35,459 nucleotides of DNA, from the NCBI RefSeq assembly GCF_023740735.1, contig NZ_JAMRXH010000009.1, positions 1 to 35,459 on the forward strand, written 5' to 3'. The stretch is from Nocardia sp. CDC159 (GTDB taxonomy: Bacteria > Actinomycetota > Actinomycetes > Mycobacteriales > Mycobacteriaceae). Below are positions 1-7,997 of this stretch, one piece after another (position 1 is the stretch's first letter; every line of letters begins with the position of its first letter). The notes beneath the pieces were generated by a model. It was not told where the DNA came from, did no database searches, and saw nothing but the letters and a program-made list of their open reading frames with translations. The position numbers and the translations under genes were made by a program.

Positions 1-108
1 TTCAACCGGCTCAAACAATTCCGGGAGCTGGCCACCCGCTACGCCAAACGCGCCGCCTACTACCAGGCCGAACTCACCATCGCCGCCATCATCCTCTGGC
101 TGCGATGA
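1..108 (+). CDS. IS5-family DDE transposase, C-terminal 35 residues
   Basis: The open frame runs from the first base to a TGA at 106-108. The peptide contains FNRLKQFRELATRYAKRA and ends in IAAIILWLR, which I recognise as the usual C-terminus of actinobacterial IS5-type transposases: the basic helix after the last catalytic acidic residue, then a short hydrophobic tail. Only the C-terminus is visible, so integrity of the whole gene cannot be judged. The element ends about 47 bp before the start of the diguanylate cyclase gene, so it may have replaced that gene's native upstream region. Confidence 0.75.
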   Translation, partial: FNRLKQFRELATRYAKRAAYYQAELTIAAIILWLR

Positions 109-124
109 CTTACAGGACACGCCC
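1..124 (+). mobile_element. Right end of an IS5-type insertion sequence (cut by window edge)
   Basis: The window opens inside a transposase gene. Its stop is followed by about 16 bp ending in ggacacgccc, which looks like the outer end of an IS terminal inverted repeat. The left end, and so the repeat partner and target duplication, lie outside the window. The exact end at about 124 is an inference. Confidence 0.6.
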
Positions 125-170
125 TAGTCGATGGAATTCCGGCGTCCCGCTGCTCTCAGGGGGTTATCGC

Positions 171-1265
171 ATGGTTTATCGAAAACTGATTCGCTCCTGG
201 TGGACCGACGAGGGTCGACAACATCTGCTGGTGAAGACGATCGCGGCGCACTCCGTGCTCGCGGCGATGCGGGCGGTCGTCTGCTCGGGCGGGGCCGTCG
301 GGGCCGTGGCGATGGTGTCGATCGCCTTCTCCGCCGCCGGGACGGAACGTCCCGAGGTGCGGGTGGCGGCCCTGATCTGCGCGGTGGCGGCGCTCTGGTG
401 GTTCGTGCGCTGGCTGTTCCGGCCGTGGCCGGGCCGGATCGAGTCCACGGTCGTGCTGGCCTGCTCGGATCTGATCATCGGGGCGGTCTGCCTGGTGAGC
501 GCCGATGCCATGAGCAAGGCGACCGGTTACTTCCTGCTGACCATCGCGGGCGTCTACTGCGTCTTCCTGCACAACGCCAAGGTGCTCACCGCGCACGCGG
601 CCTGGTCCATCGCATGTGTCATCGGTACGGCGATGCCATTGCTGGCGGGGGAGCGGGCGATCTTCGCCGTCGCGGTGATGGTGATGGCGGTGGTCATCAA
701 TGTCGTGATGCTCCCGGGGATGCAGTTCAATTTCTGGCTGCTGTGGACCGACCTGCTGTCCGACCCCCTGACCAAGCTGTGGACCCGGCGCGGAATGCAA
801 TTCCACTCGGCCGCGATGATCGCGCGCGGGGATCGAACCCCGTTGTGTGCCATCGTGATCGACCTGGACCGCTTCAAGGCCGTCAACGATCGCGCCGGGC
901 ACGGCGCGGGCGACGAGGTACTGCGGCACACCGCCGACGCACTGCGCGCCGTCGCGCCCGCGCGAACCCTGATCGCCCGCACCGGCGGTGAGGAGTTCGC
1001 GGTGCTCGGCAGGCTCTGCGCGGCGGACGGATACGCCGCCGCGGAGCGCCTGCGCCGCGCCATCGCCGACTCGACCAGCCCGAACGCCGTGACCGCCAGC
1101 ATCGGCGTCGCGCTGACCGATATCGATTCCGCGCGCGGCGATTCCGCGCGCCGCGTCCTCGCCGAGATCGTCAACCGCGCCGACGCCGCGATGTATCGGG
1201 CGAAACAGCGCGGTGGCAACGCGGTCGAGCAGGACCACGGCGAGGTCGCTTCCCCGGTGGTGTGA
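171..1265 (+). CDS. Membrane-anchored GGDEF diguanylate cyclase
   Basis: The 364-residue protein should make cyclic di-GMP from two GTP. Residues about 25-185 form roughly six hydrophobic segments, a membrane sensor region of MASE-like layout without recognisable ligand residues. The C-terminal half is a GGDEF domain, with the metal/substrate loop DLDRFKAVND at about 231-240 and the active-site signature GGEEF at about 272-276, an accepted active variant. The RxxD inhibitory site expected five residues before GGEEF is absent, so product feedback is probably lost. I chose the ATG at 171 because AGGGGG lies 7 nt upstream. An ATG at 105 would start inside the IS end. The 3' end converges with the PepSY gene, leaving 10 bp. 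Confidence 0.9.
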   Translation: MVYRKLIRSWWTDEGRQHLLVKTIAAHSVLAAMRAVVCSGGAVGAVAMVSIAFSAAGTERPEVRVAALICAVAALWWFVRWLFRPWPGRIESTVVLACSDLIIGAVCLVSADAMSKATGYFLLTIAGVYCVFLHNAKVLTAHAAWSIACVIGTAMPLLAGERAIFAVAVMVMAVVINVVMLPGMQFNFWLLWTDLLSDPLTKLWTRRGMQFHSAAMIARGDRTPLCAIVIDLDRFKAVNDRAGHGAGDEVLRHTADALRAVAPARTLIARTGGEEFAVLGRLCAADGYAAAERLRRAIADSTSPNAVTASIGVALTDIDSARGDSARRVLAEIVNRADAAMYRAKQRGGNAVEQDHGEVASPVV

Positions 1266-1275
1266 GGCCCGATGG

Positions 1276-2742
1276 TCAGGCCGCGGCCCGGCGGCGCCGC
1301 ACCAGCCCCACGACGACGTCGACCGCCAAAAAGCCCAGCAGGCTGAGCCCGACCAGGGGTGCGAACCAGCCCACCAGTGCGGCGAGCGCGACCAGCGGCA
1401 GCGCGAGCAGGATCGGCGTGCGCCGCAGCGTGCCGCGCCGCGGCGGCTTGCCGAAGGCGAGTCCGCCGGATCTGGTCGGCCGCCGTCGCCACCACATCAG
1501 GTAGCCCCGGATGATCACCGTGATCAGCGCGATCATGGTGATCAGCAGCAGCACCTGGTTCGCCAGGCCGAACAGCATGCCCATATGCAAGGCGATACCC
1601 CAGCTGGTGAGCTGCGCCATCAGCGGCCAATCGGCATAGCGCAGCACGTCGACGACATCGCCGGTGGCACCGTCGACCGCTATCGAGTCCTGGGTCCACA
1701 CGCCGGGCAGGCGGCGCTCCTTCGCCACGAAGGCCACCCCGTCCCCGGTGGGAATCGAGATCTCCAGCGGACCCTCCACGCCGTGCCCGCGCGCCACCGC
1801 GAAGACCTTGTCCGCCTGCGCGGCTCGATCCGTCGGCACCGGTGCGCCCGGCTGGTGACCGCCGCCGTGCTCGGCGTGATCCCCGCCCGCGGGCAGCGCG
1901 GGCCCGGCCGCGCCGGGCAGCGCCGTGGACACCGCCGGTGTCATCCAGCTCAGCTGTTTGCGCACCGCCTCGATGTTCTCGCCCGCGTAGGTCGACCACG
2001 TCATCCCGGTCGCGGACAGGAACAGCGCCGGAAGCAGCACCCATATGCCCACGGCCCCATGCCAATTCAGCGTCCGGCTGCGTCCGGCCCGGGAACGGTC
2101 GGGCCGCAGCAGCCAGCCGGCCGAGCGGCGTTCCCGGCGCGAGCGCACCCGCCGCCACCACAGCACCAGTCCGGCCAGCGCGATGATCCACAGCCACGAT
2201 GCGGCCAGTTCGCTGTAGAGTCGCCCGGGCTCGCCGAGGTGTAGATCCCTGTGCAGCACGTCGATCCAGGTGCGCATCGGCAGCGCCCCCGAACTGCCGT
2301 ACACCACGCTGGATCCGACGGGCCGCGCGGTCGCCGGATCCACGAAGACCGCCCGGCGCTCGGACTCTCCGAGCGACGGATCGGAGAAGATGATCCTGGT
2401 GGTATCGCCCGCGTCCTGGGCCGGGGCCACCGCGGCCAGGGTGAGATTCGGCTGGACCGCGACGGCCGCGGCGATCTGCTCCGACAGCGGCCGGGCGGGT
2501 CCGGTCGAATCGACATGCAGCAGATCGCGATTGACGATCGCTTCGATGGTGGGCGAGATCGCGTACAGCGCGCCGGTCAGCGCCGCGATCAGGACGAACG
2601 GCGCCACGAAGACGCCCGCGTAGAAATGCAGCCGCATGGCCAGGGCCTGGAAGGCATTGCGGGCTGGGGGTTTCGGTGTGCCGGACGACTCCGGCGACGG
2701 CTGCGACGTCGGGTCGGCAACCGGATCATCGGTGATGCTCAC
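1276..2742 (-). CDS. PepSY-associated membrane protein
   Basis: This 488-residue protein has the four-span layout of the PepSY_TM family. The first span follows RLHFYAGVFVAP, the second follows the segment HRDLHLGEPGRLYSELAAS, the third contains LNWHGAVGIWVLLPALFLS, and a last pair of spans lies near the C-terminus. Conserved histidines sit next to the first three spans. Between spans 1 and 2, and again between 3 and 4, are extracytoplasmic PepSY-like domains. Family members are linked to iron, siderophore or copper handling; the substrate here is unknown. A His-rich stretch (DHAEHGGGHQPG) in the second outer domain suggests metal contact. The GTG at 2742 is preceded by AGGAG about 9 nt upstream. 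It probably follows the membrane gene at 2849-3433 in one transcript or has its own promoter near the palindrome at 2811. Confidence 0.85.
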   Translation of the reverse strand: MSITDDPVADPTSQPSPESSGTPKPPARNAFQALAMRLHFYAGVFVAPFVLIAALTGALYAISPTIEAIVNRDLLHVDSTGPARPLSEQIAAAVAVQPNLTLAAVAPAQDAGDTTRIIFSDPSLGESERRAVFVDPATARPVGSSVVYGSSGALPMRTWIDVLHRDLHLGEPGRLYSELAASWLWIIALAGLVLWWRRVRSRRERRSAGWLLRPDRSRAGRSRTLNWHGAVGIWVLLPALFLSATGMTWSTYAGENIEAVRKQLSWMTPAVSTALPGAAGPALPAGGDHAEHGGGHQPGAPVPTDRAAQADKVFAVARGHGVEGPLEISIPTGDGVAFVAKERRLPGVWTQDSIAVDGATGDVVDVLRYADWPLMAQLTSWGIALHMGMLFGLANQVLLLITMIALITVIIRGYLMWWRRRPTRSGGLAFGKPPRRGTLRRTPILLALPLVALAALVGWFAPLVGLSLLGFLAVDVVVGLVRRRRAAA

Positions 2743-2810
2743 GGGGTGGTGCTCCTGTTCGAGGGCACCCCTAGCGGACCCGGATGCCGGCGGTGGCATT
2801 CCGGGTGCGG

Positions 2811-2827
2811 TACGAAAGTCGTTCGTA
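2811..2827. promoter_or_regulatory. Inverted repeat, possible operator of the PepSY gene
   Basis: TACGAA and TTCGTA are perfect 6-bp arms around a 5-nt spacer, 69 bp upstream of the PepSY start. This is the size and form of a TetR-type operator. No regulator gene is adjacent, so the binding protein is unknown. Confidence 0.4.
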
Positions 2828-2848
2828 TCTAAGGGTGTTGGGGTGTAG

Positions 2849-3433
2849 TCAGACTCGAACGAGGAGCGGGGGAGCGCGGGTGCGACGGGTATCGGCGGCG
2901 AGGATGCGCAGGATGACGCGGTCGCGGTGGGCGCTACGGGGCAGCGTCGGCCCCGCGATGGCCGGGGCGCGCAGCAGGCCCGGCAGCACCCGGGTCAAAA
3001 CCGCGGTGCCGATCCGGTAGGCGCCCTCCGCGCCGAGGATCACGATCGCCGCGCCCACCGCGGCCAGCAGATGGGCGCCCAGCATGGCCGGGGTCCACAG
3101 CGATTCGACATGGGGCATGTGCATCATGCCGATCGACATCGCGCTGTGGCCGAGCAGTTGCCCGCCGAACAGGGCCGCGACCAGACCGGCCGCGGTGCCG
3201 CGCAGCGCGCCGAGGCTGGATACCAGCGTCCCGACCACGGTCGCACCGGCGATCAGCAGCGTCAGAGTGCTGGTCTGCAGCGGCATTCCGCCCGAGGCCC
3301 AGCCGTGCGCCGCCACCGACAGCGCGCCCGACACCGATCCGGCCGCTGCCCCGCGCAACCGCGCCACGGCAGTGCGACGCGCCTGCGCCGCCACCGGGCC
3401 ACGGGCCGGGGCCCGGCCGGATCGGATGTTCAC
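2849..3433 (-). CDS. Small integral membrane protein, His/Met-rich loop
   Basis: The 194-residue protein has about four hydrophobic segments, at roughly 50-70, 75-95, 105-125 and 130-150. It has an N-terminal Arg/Ala-rich cytoplasmic tail and a basic C-terminal tail. A loop reading GHSAMSIGMMHMPHVES is unusually rich in His and Met, as often seen in copper-responsive membrane proteins. With the PepSY gene directly downstream on the same strand, a shared metal-related job is plausible but unproven. The GTG start at 3433 has no Shine-Dalgarno sequence; TATCAT ends 6 nt before it, so the mRNA may be leaderless. I do not recognise a named family. Confidence 0.7.
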   Translation of the reverse strand: MNIRSGRAPARGPVAAQARRTAVARLRGAAAGSVSGALSVAAHGWASGGMPLQTSTLTLLIAGATVVGTLVSSLGALRGTAAGLVAALFGGQLLGHSAMSIGMMHMPHVESLWTPAMLGAHLLAAVGAAIVILGAEGAYRIGTAVLTRVLPGLLRAPAIAGPTLPRSAHRDRVILRILAADTRRTRAPPLLVRV

Positions 3434-3439
3434 GCGCTG

Positions 3440-3445
3440 ATGATA
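3440..3445 (-). promoter_or_regulatory. Predicted -10 box, leaderless start at 3433
   Basis: TATCAT on the minus strand, 6 nt before the GTG. No good -35 hexamer is visible. Confidence 0.4.
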
Positions 3446-3497
3446 GCCGACGGTTTACAGCGTAATTCCGGCGTTCCGAACATGATTCCGAATGGAA

Positions 3498-5156
3498 TCA
3501 GTCGGTGGACACTTCCATTTCCACCAGCGGCTTGCGCAGCAGTTTCCCGGTCGCGTTGCGCGGCAACTCGTCCAGGAAGATCACCTCGCGCGGCACCTTG
3601 TAGCGGGCGAGGTTGGCCTTGACGTAGTCCTTGATCTCCTGGGCGTCGCGGCCGGAGTCCGGCCCGGGAACGACGAAGGCGCGCAGACGCTTTCCGAAGT
3701 CCTTGTCGTCCACGCCGACCACCGCGGCCTCCAGCACGTCGTGCCGGTTGGCGATGAGATGTTCGACCTCCTGCGGGAAGACGTTCTCACCGCCGGAGAC
3801 GATCATGTCGTCGTCGCGGCCGTCGATGAACAGCAGCCCGTTCTCGTCGAAATGCCCCACATCGCCGGAGGACATCATGCCGTCCACGGTCTCCTTGGTG
3901 CGGCCGTCGGTGTAGGCCTTGAACGCGTGCGCGTTGGAGATGAAGATCGTGCCGGTCACATTCGGCCGGGTGATGGGCTTGCGGTTCTCGTCGTAGAGCG
4001 CAAGGCGGATGCCGACCGGCGGCCTGCCCGCGGTGCTCGGGGCCTGGCGCAGGTCCTCCGGGGTGGCGACGGTGATGATGGCGCATTCGGTGGAGCCGTA
4101 GACGTTGTAGAGCACATCGCCGAAGTAGTCGAGGCTGCGAGTGACCACGTCCGGCGGAATGGCCGAGCCCGCGGCGAAGATCATCCGCAGCGACGAGACA
4201 TCGTATTTCGCCAGCGTCTCGGGCGGCAGGTCGAGCATGCGCTGCAGCATGGTCGGCACCACGACCAGCGAGGTCGCCTTGTGCTGCGCGATATTGGCCA
4301 GCGTCTTCTCCGGGTCGAAGCGGCGCTGCTGGAAGATCATCCGATTGCCCAGCGCCAGGCCGAGGGTGAACTGCGACAGGCCGGTGGCGTGGAAGACCGG
4401 TGCGGCGACCACCATGGAGCCGTTGCGCGGCAGCGGGATCCGGTCCAGGAACTGGGCCGAGATGAACGGGCTCACCTTCTCCCGCGGCGCGCCCTTCGGG
4501 GTGCCGGTGGTGCCGCTGGTGAGGATGACCATTCCGCCCGGCTTCTCCGGCGCGGGCACCGGGGCGGCGGACTGCCCGGCCATCAGCGAATCCAGCGTCG
4601 GGGTCGCCGGATCGACACCGTCCTGCTCGTCCACCCAGGTGAGGATGCGTGGAATAGCGGCCGGGATCGCGCTCATCAACTCGCCGAACTCGCTGTCGTG
4701 CAGCACCGCCTTGACCTGCTCGCGCTTGGCCACATCGGCGAACTGCGGCTTGGCGAAGCCGGTGTTCATCAACACCGCGCGCACGCCGAGTTTGCCGGTC
4801 GCGGCCAACGACAGCACCATGCCGCGATGATCGCGGGCCAGCAGCGCCACCACATCGCCCTGCCGCAGACCCCGTGCCGCCAGGCCGCGCGCCAGCCGGT
4901 TGGACAGGGCGTCGACCTCGCCGAAGGTCAGCTCGCCACGCTCGTCCAGCAGCGCCGGTGCGTCCGGGGTGACCTGCGCGGCATGCAGCAGCACCCCGGC
5001 AAACGGCCCGAACTTGCCGACATTGAGCGCCGAGCGCACCGCATGATCCGGACGCAGCGGATTGAACAGGCCACGCTTGCGCATGGCGTTCACGCTCAGC
5101 GCGAGATCTCCGGCCTTGCGGAGCGCAGTGCTTGCTGACGGAAGGACAGCTGACAT
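3498..5156 (-). CDS. Acyl-CoA synthetase (FadD-type AMP-forming ligase), copy 1
   Basis: The 552-residue enzyme should activate a carboxylic acid to acyl-AMP and then to acyl-CoA. Adenylation-family motifs occur in order: TSGTTGTPKG (213-222, phosphate loop), YGSTE (353-357, adenine site), SGDVGHFDENG (430 on, ribose contact), GRDDD, and NATGK with the catalytic lysine near 538. Length is normal for FadD enzymes. ATG 5156 is chosen because GGAAGG stands 8 nt upstream. It lies 144 bp downstream of a close paralogue on the same strand, with which it shares long near-identical blocks such as MNTGFAKPQFA. The carbon-chain specificity cannot be read from the sequence. Confidence 0.9.
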   Translation of the reverse strand: MSAVLPSASTALRKAGDLALSVNAMRKRGLFNPLRPDHAVRSALNVGKFGPFAGVLLHAAQVTPDAPALLDERGELTFGEVDALSNRLARGLAARGLRQGDVVALLARDHRGMVLSLAATGKLGVRAVLMNTGFAKPQFADVAKREQVKAVLHDSEFGELMSAIPAAIPRILTWVDEQDGVDPATPTLDSLMAGQSAAPVPAPEKPGGMVILTSGTTGTPKGAPREKVSPFISAQFLDRIPLPRNGSMVVAAPVFHATGLSQFTLGLALGNRMIFQQRRFDPEKTLANIAQHKATSLVVVPTMLQRMLDLPPETLAKYDVSSLRMIFAAGSAIPPDVVTRSLDYFGDVLYNVYGSTECAIITVATPEDLRQAPSTAGRPPVGIRLALYDENRKPITRPNVTGTIFISNAHAFKAYTDGRTKETVDGMMSSGDVGHFDENGLLFIDGRDDDMIVSGGENVFPQEVEHLIANRHDVLEAAVVGVDDKDFGKRLRAFVVPGPDSGRDAQEIKDYVKANLARYKVPREVIFLDELPRNATGKLLRKPLVEMEVSTD

Positions 5157-5284
5157 AGGTACAACCTTCCGCGATACCGCCCGGTGACTGGCGGACCGCA
5201 ACATCGAGAGCCAGTGCAGCGCTAACCCTAGCAAGCACCGCGTCGAGCTGTGGTCAGCGTCTCTGTAACCGACAGTAGCGGTAT

Positions 5285-5296
5285 AACCGACCGGTT
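5285..5296. promoter_or_regulatory. Palindrome between the two acyl-CoA synthetase genes
   Basis: AACCG-AC-CGGTT is a perfect 12-bp inverted repeat just after the stop of the upstream synthetase gene and 129 bp before the start of the downstream one. It resembles TetR-type operators. The same core (ATCGGT) is repeated at 7048-7067, ahead of the other synthetase gene. Confidence 0.3.
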
Positions 5297-5300
5297 GCCG

Positions 5301-6953
5301 TCAGTGTGATGCGCGATACTCCACCAGCTCCCGGCGCAGCAGCTTGCCCGTGGCGTTGCGGGGGAGTTCCTCCAGGAAGAACACGTCGCGGGGCACCTTG
5401 TAGCGGGCCAGGTTGGCCTTGACGTAGCCCTTGATCTCCTCGGCGTCGGGTGTGACGCCGGGCTCGGGCACGATGAACGCCCGCAGCCGCTTGCCGAATT
5501 CGGTGTCATCGACGCCGACCACCGCGACATCGCAGACATCCGGCCGTTGCAGCAGCAGATTCTCGACCTCCTGCGGGAAGACGTTCTCACCGCCGGAGAC
5601 GATCATGTCGTCGTCGCGGCCGTCGACGAACAGCAGCCCGTAATCGTCGAAGTGCCCGACGTCGCCGGAGGACATGTAGCCGTCGATGATCTGCTTGTGT
5701 CGTCCATCGGTGTAGCCCTCGAAGGGCGCGCCGGAGCGGATGAAGATGCGGCCCGGGACGTTCTTGTCGTGGATGCGTCGGTCCTGCTCGTCGAACAGCG
5801 CGACCTCACAGGTGACCGGCGCGCGGCCCGCCGAGCCCGGCGCCCGGGCCAGGTCCCGCGGCGTGGCGACCGTCGCGACCGCGCATTCGGTGGAGCCGTA
5901 GAGGTTGTAGAGCACATGTCCGAACGCCTTGGTCGCGCGGAGGGTCAGCTCCGGGGAGAGCGCCGAACCGGCCAGCACGATCGCCTTCAGCGCGGACAGG
6001 TCGTATTTCGTGTGGATCTCCGGGCCCAGCTCGACCAGGCGATGCAGCATGGTCGGCACCGCGACCAGCATCTCGGCGCGATGCTCGGCCAGCAGTCGCA
6101 GCGTGCGCTCGGCGTCGAAGCGGCGGGTCAGCACGACGGTATTGCCGTAGCCCGCGCCCACCAGCCAGGTGGCCAGGCCGGTGCTGTGGAAGATCGGCGA
6201 GACGATCATCATCGTGCCCTGGCGCGGGAACGGGATGCGATCGATGACCTGCGCGGTCGACAGCGGCGATACGGTCGTGCGGGGTGCGCCCTTGGGCAGG
6301 CCGGTGGTGCCGCTGGTGAGAATGATGAAGCCGCCCGGCTTCTCGGGCAGCGGCAGCTCGTCGGTGGGATTGGCGGCGATCAGATCGTCGAGGGTGATCG
6401 CGCCGCCGGGCCCCTCGGCATCCTCGTCGACCCAGGTCAGCACCCGCGGCAGGTCCGCGGGCAGCGCGTCGAGCAGACCGACGAATTCGCTGTCGTGCAG
6501 GACGGCCCGCACCTGCTCGCGCTGGCACACCTCGGCGAACTGCGGTTTGGCGAAGCCGGTGTTCATCAGGGCCAGTCGGACCCCGAGCTTGCCGGCCGCG
6601 ACCATCGACAGCAGCAGCCCGCGATGGTCGCGCGCCAGAATCCCGATCACCGCGCCGGGCGCGATGCCCATATCGTGCAGCCCACGCGCCAGGGCGGTCG
6701 ACTGCTCGTCGAGCTCGCGGTAGGTCATGCTGCCGCGCTCATCGATCAGCGCCACCCGCTGCGGCCAGACCCGTGCGGCGTGCCGCACCATGGTCGCCTG
6801 CGGGCCGAGCACCTTGACCTCCCGGGCGGTCCGCAGCGTCTCCCCGGGCTTGGCCAGATCGATGAAGGCGCGCTGCCGCAATACATCCAGCCCCCGCACG
6901 GCCTCCGCCGCGTGAACGACCTTGCGCCGCACATCGTTCAGGACCGACACCAT
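5301..6953 (-). CDS. Acyl-CoA synthetase (FadD-type AMP-forming ligase), copy 2
   Basis: The 550-residue protein has the same motif order as its neighbour: TSGTTGLPKG at 213-222, YGSTE, SGDVGHFDDYG, GRDDD and NATGK with Lys near 537. The two copies align almost without gaps from their first helices (both carry an LRKxGDL- or RRKVVHA-like lead) to the C-terminal lysine motif, so they arose by tandem duplication. Differences concentrate in the acyl-pocket half (residues 230-350). ATG 6953 is supported by GGAGG 8 nt upstream. The alpha/beta hydrolase gene lies upstream on the same strand across a 111-bp gap, so the three may form one transcription unit for uptake and activation of an organic acid; this is inference. 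Confidence 0.9.
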   Translation of the reverse strand: MVSVLNDVRRKVVHAAEAVRGLDVLRQRAFIDLAKPGETLRTAREVKVLGPQATMVRHAARVWPQRVALIDERGSMTYRELDEQSTALARGLHDMGIAPGAVIGILARDHRGLLLSMVAAGKLGVRLALMNTGFAKPQFAEVCQREQVRAVLHDSEFVGLLDALPADLPRVLTWVDEDAEGPGGAITLDDLIAANPTDELPLPEKPGGFIILTSGTTGLPKGAPRTTVSPLSTAQVIDRIPFPRQGTMMIVSPIFHSTGLATWLVGAGYGNTVVLTRRFDAERTLRLLAEHRAEMLVAVPTMLHRLVELGPEIHTKYDLSALKAIVLAGSALSPELTLRATKAFGHVLYNLYGSTECAVATVATPRDLARAPGSAGRAPVTCEVALFDEQDRRIHDKNVPGRIFIRSGAPFEGYTDGRHKQIIDGYMSSGDVGHFDDYGLLFVDGRDDDMIVSGGENVFPQEVENLLLQRPDVCDVAVVGVDDTEFGKRLRAFIVPEPGVTPDAEEIKGYVKANLARYKVPRDVFFLEELPRNATGKLLRRELVEYRASH

Positions 6954-7064
6954 CTCGACTACCTCCGTGCACCGTACTGCCGCGCGGCCGTACGCACCCG
7001 GCCGCATGCTGTGGACGGTAACAGTCGAGTGTGACCCCGGATACACAAAATCGGTCAAATCGGT

Positions 7065-7946
7065 TCAGCGCCGAAGCAGTTCGCGCAGCACCGCGGCGAT
7101 TCGCTCCGGCTCCTCCTCGGCCATGAAGTGGCCGCAGGTGACCGTCGTGTGGTCGAGGTCGGCGGCCCAGTCACGCCACCGCGCCGCCGCGTCGAATCCC
7201 AGTGCCGCACCCCAGTCCTGCGCGACGACGGTGACCGGCATGGGCAGCCGGTTTCCGGCGGCGCGGTCGACCCGATCGTGTTCGACATCGATCGTGGCCG
7301 AGGCGCGGTAGTCGGCGACGATCGAGGGCACCGCCGCCCGGGACGCCCGCAGATAGGCGGCGCGGATCTCGTCGGGTATCGCCCCGGGGTCGCGGGACCA
7401 GGTGTCGAGGAAGTACCCGAAGAAGGCGTCCGGCGCGGCGGCGATCATTTCCTCGGGCAGGCCGGGCGGCTGCGCCATGAGATACAGATGGAAGCCCACG
7501 GCCGCGCTCGTGCCGTGCATGACGTCCCACATGTCCAGGGTCGGCAGGATGTCCAGGCAGGCCAGGTGCGTGACGAGCTCGGGGTGGTCGAGTCCGGCGC
7601 GGAAGGCGACATGGGCGCCGCGGTCGTGCCCGGCCAGGGCGAAGCGCTCGTGGCCCAGCGCGCGGGCCAGCGCGACGATATCGGCGGCCATGGTGCGTTT
7701 GGCGTAGACGTCGTCGTCGTTCGCGGCGGGTTTGTCGCTCGCACCGTAACCGCGCAGGTCCGGACAGATCACCGTATGGTCGGCCGCCAGATCGGCGGCG
7801 ACGTGTCGCCACATCAGATGGGTCTGCGGGAAGCCGTGCAGCAACACGATCGGACGGCCCGTGCCGCCGACGGCCGCCGTGAGCGCGACCTGCTCGGCGA
7901 CTTCGACACGACGGTAATCGAAGCCGGGGATGGTCGGTGTGTTCAT
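7065..7946 (-). CDS. Alpha/beta hydrolase of the haloacetate dehalogenase / epoxide hydrolase group
   Basis: The 293-residue protein has the oxyanion motif HGFP (37-40) and the nucleophile elbow GHDRG with Asp108. An aspartate nucleophile is typical of dehalogenases and epoxide hydrolases rather than esterases. His273 (CGHF) is the catalytic base and Asp132 the likely acid partner. Compared with fluoroacetate dehalogenases, which I know to use DRGAR, HW and a late Tyr, this protein keeps Asp108-Arg109, His153 and Tyr213. It has His112 in place of the carboxylate-binding Arg and Leu154 in place of the halide-binding Trp, so defluorination is doubtful. It is divergent from a SARP regulator with 51 bp between starts. 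No clear Shine-Dalgarno sequence precedes the ATG. Confidence 0.85.
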   Translation of the reverse strand: MNTPTIPGFDYRRVEVAEQVALTAAVGGTGRPIVLLHGFPQTHLMWRHVAADLAADHTVICPDLRGYGASDKPAANDDDVYAKRTMAADIVALARALGHERFALAGHDRGAHVAFRAGLDHPELVTHLACLDILPTLDMWDVMHGTSAAVGFHLYLMAQPPGLPEEMIAAAPDAFFGYFLDTWSRDPGAIPDEIRAAYLRASRAAVPSIVADYRASATIDVEHDRVDRAAGNRLPMPVTVVAQDWGAALGFDAAARWRDWAADLDHTTVTCGHFMAEEEPERIAAVLRELLRR

Positions 7947-7985
7947 GGCGGCGACTCTGCCGCGCCCGAATCAGCGTTCGATCAG

Positions 7986-7991
7986 TAGCGT
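7986..7991 (+). promoter_or_regulatory. Predicted -10 box, leaderless SARP gene
   Basis: TAGCGT, 6 nt before GTG 7998. It lies in a 51-bp divergent intergenic space that must also hold the hydrolase promoter. Confidence 0.4.
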
Positions 7992-7997
7992 GGCGGC

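Noticed and set aside
3492..7034. Long plus-strand open frames (3492-5138 and 5547-7034) opposite the acyl-CoA synthetases
   Set aside because: They are antisense shadows of two well-conserved enzymes in very GC-rich DNA. Their translations are Arg/Gly/His-rich with no domain.
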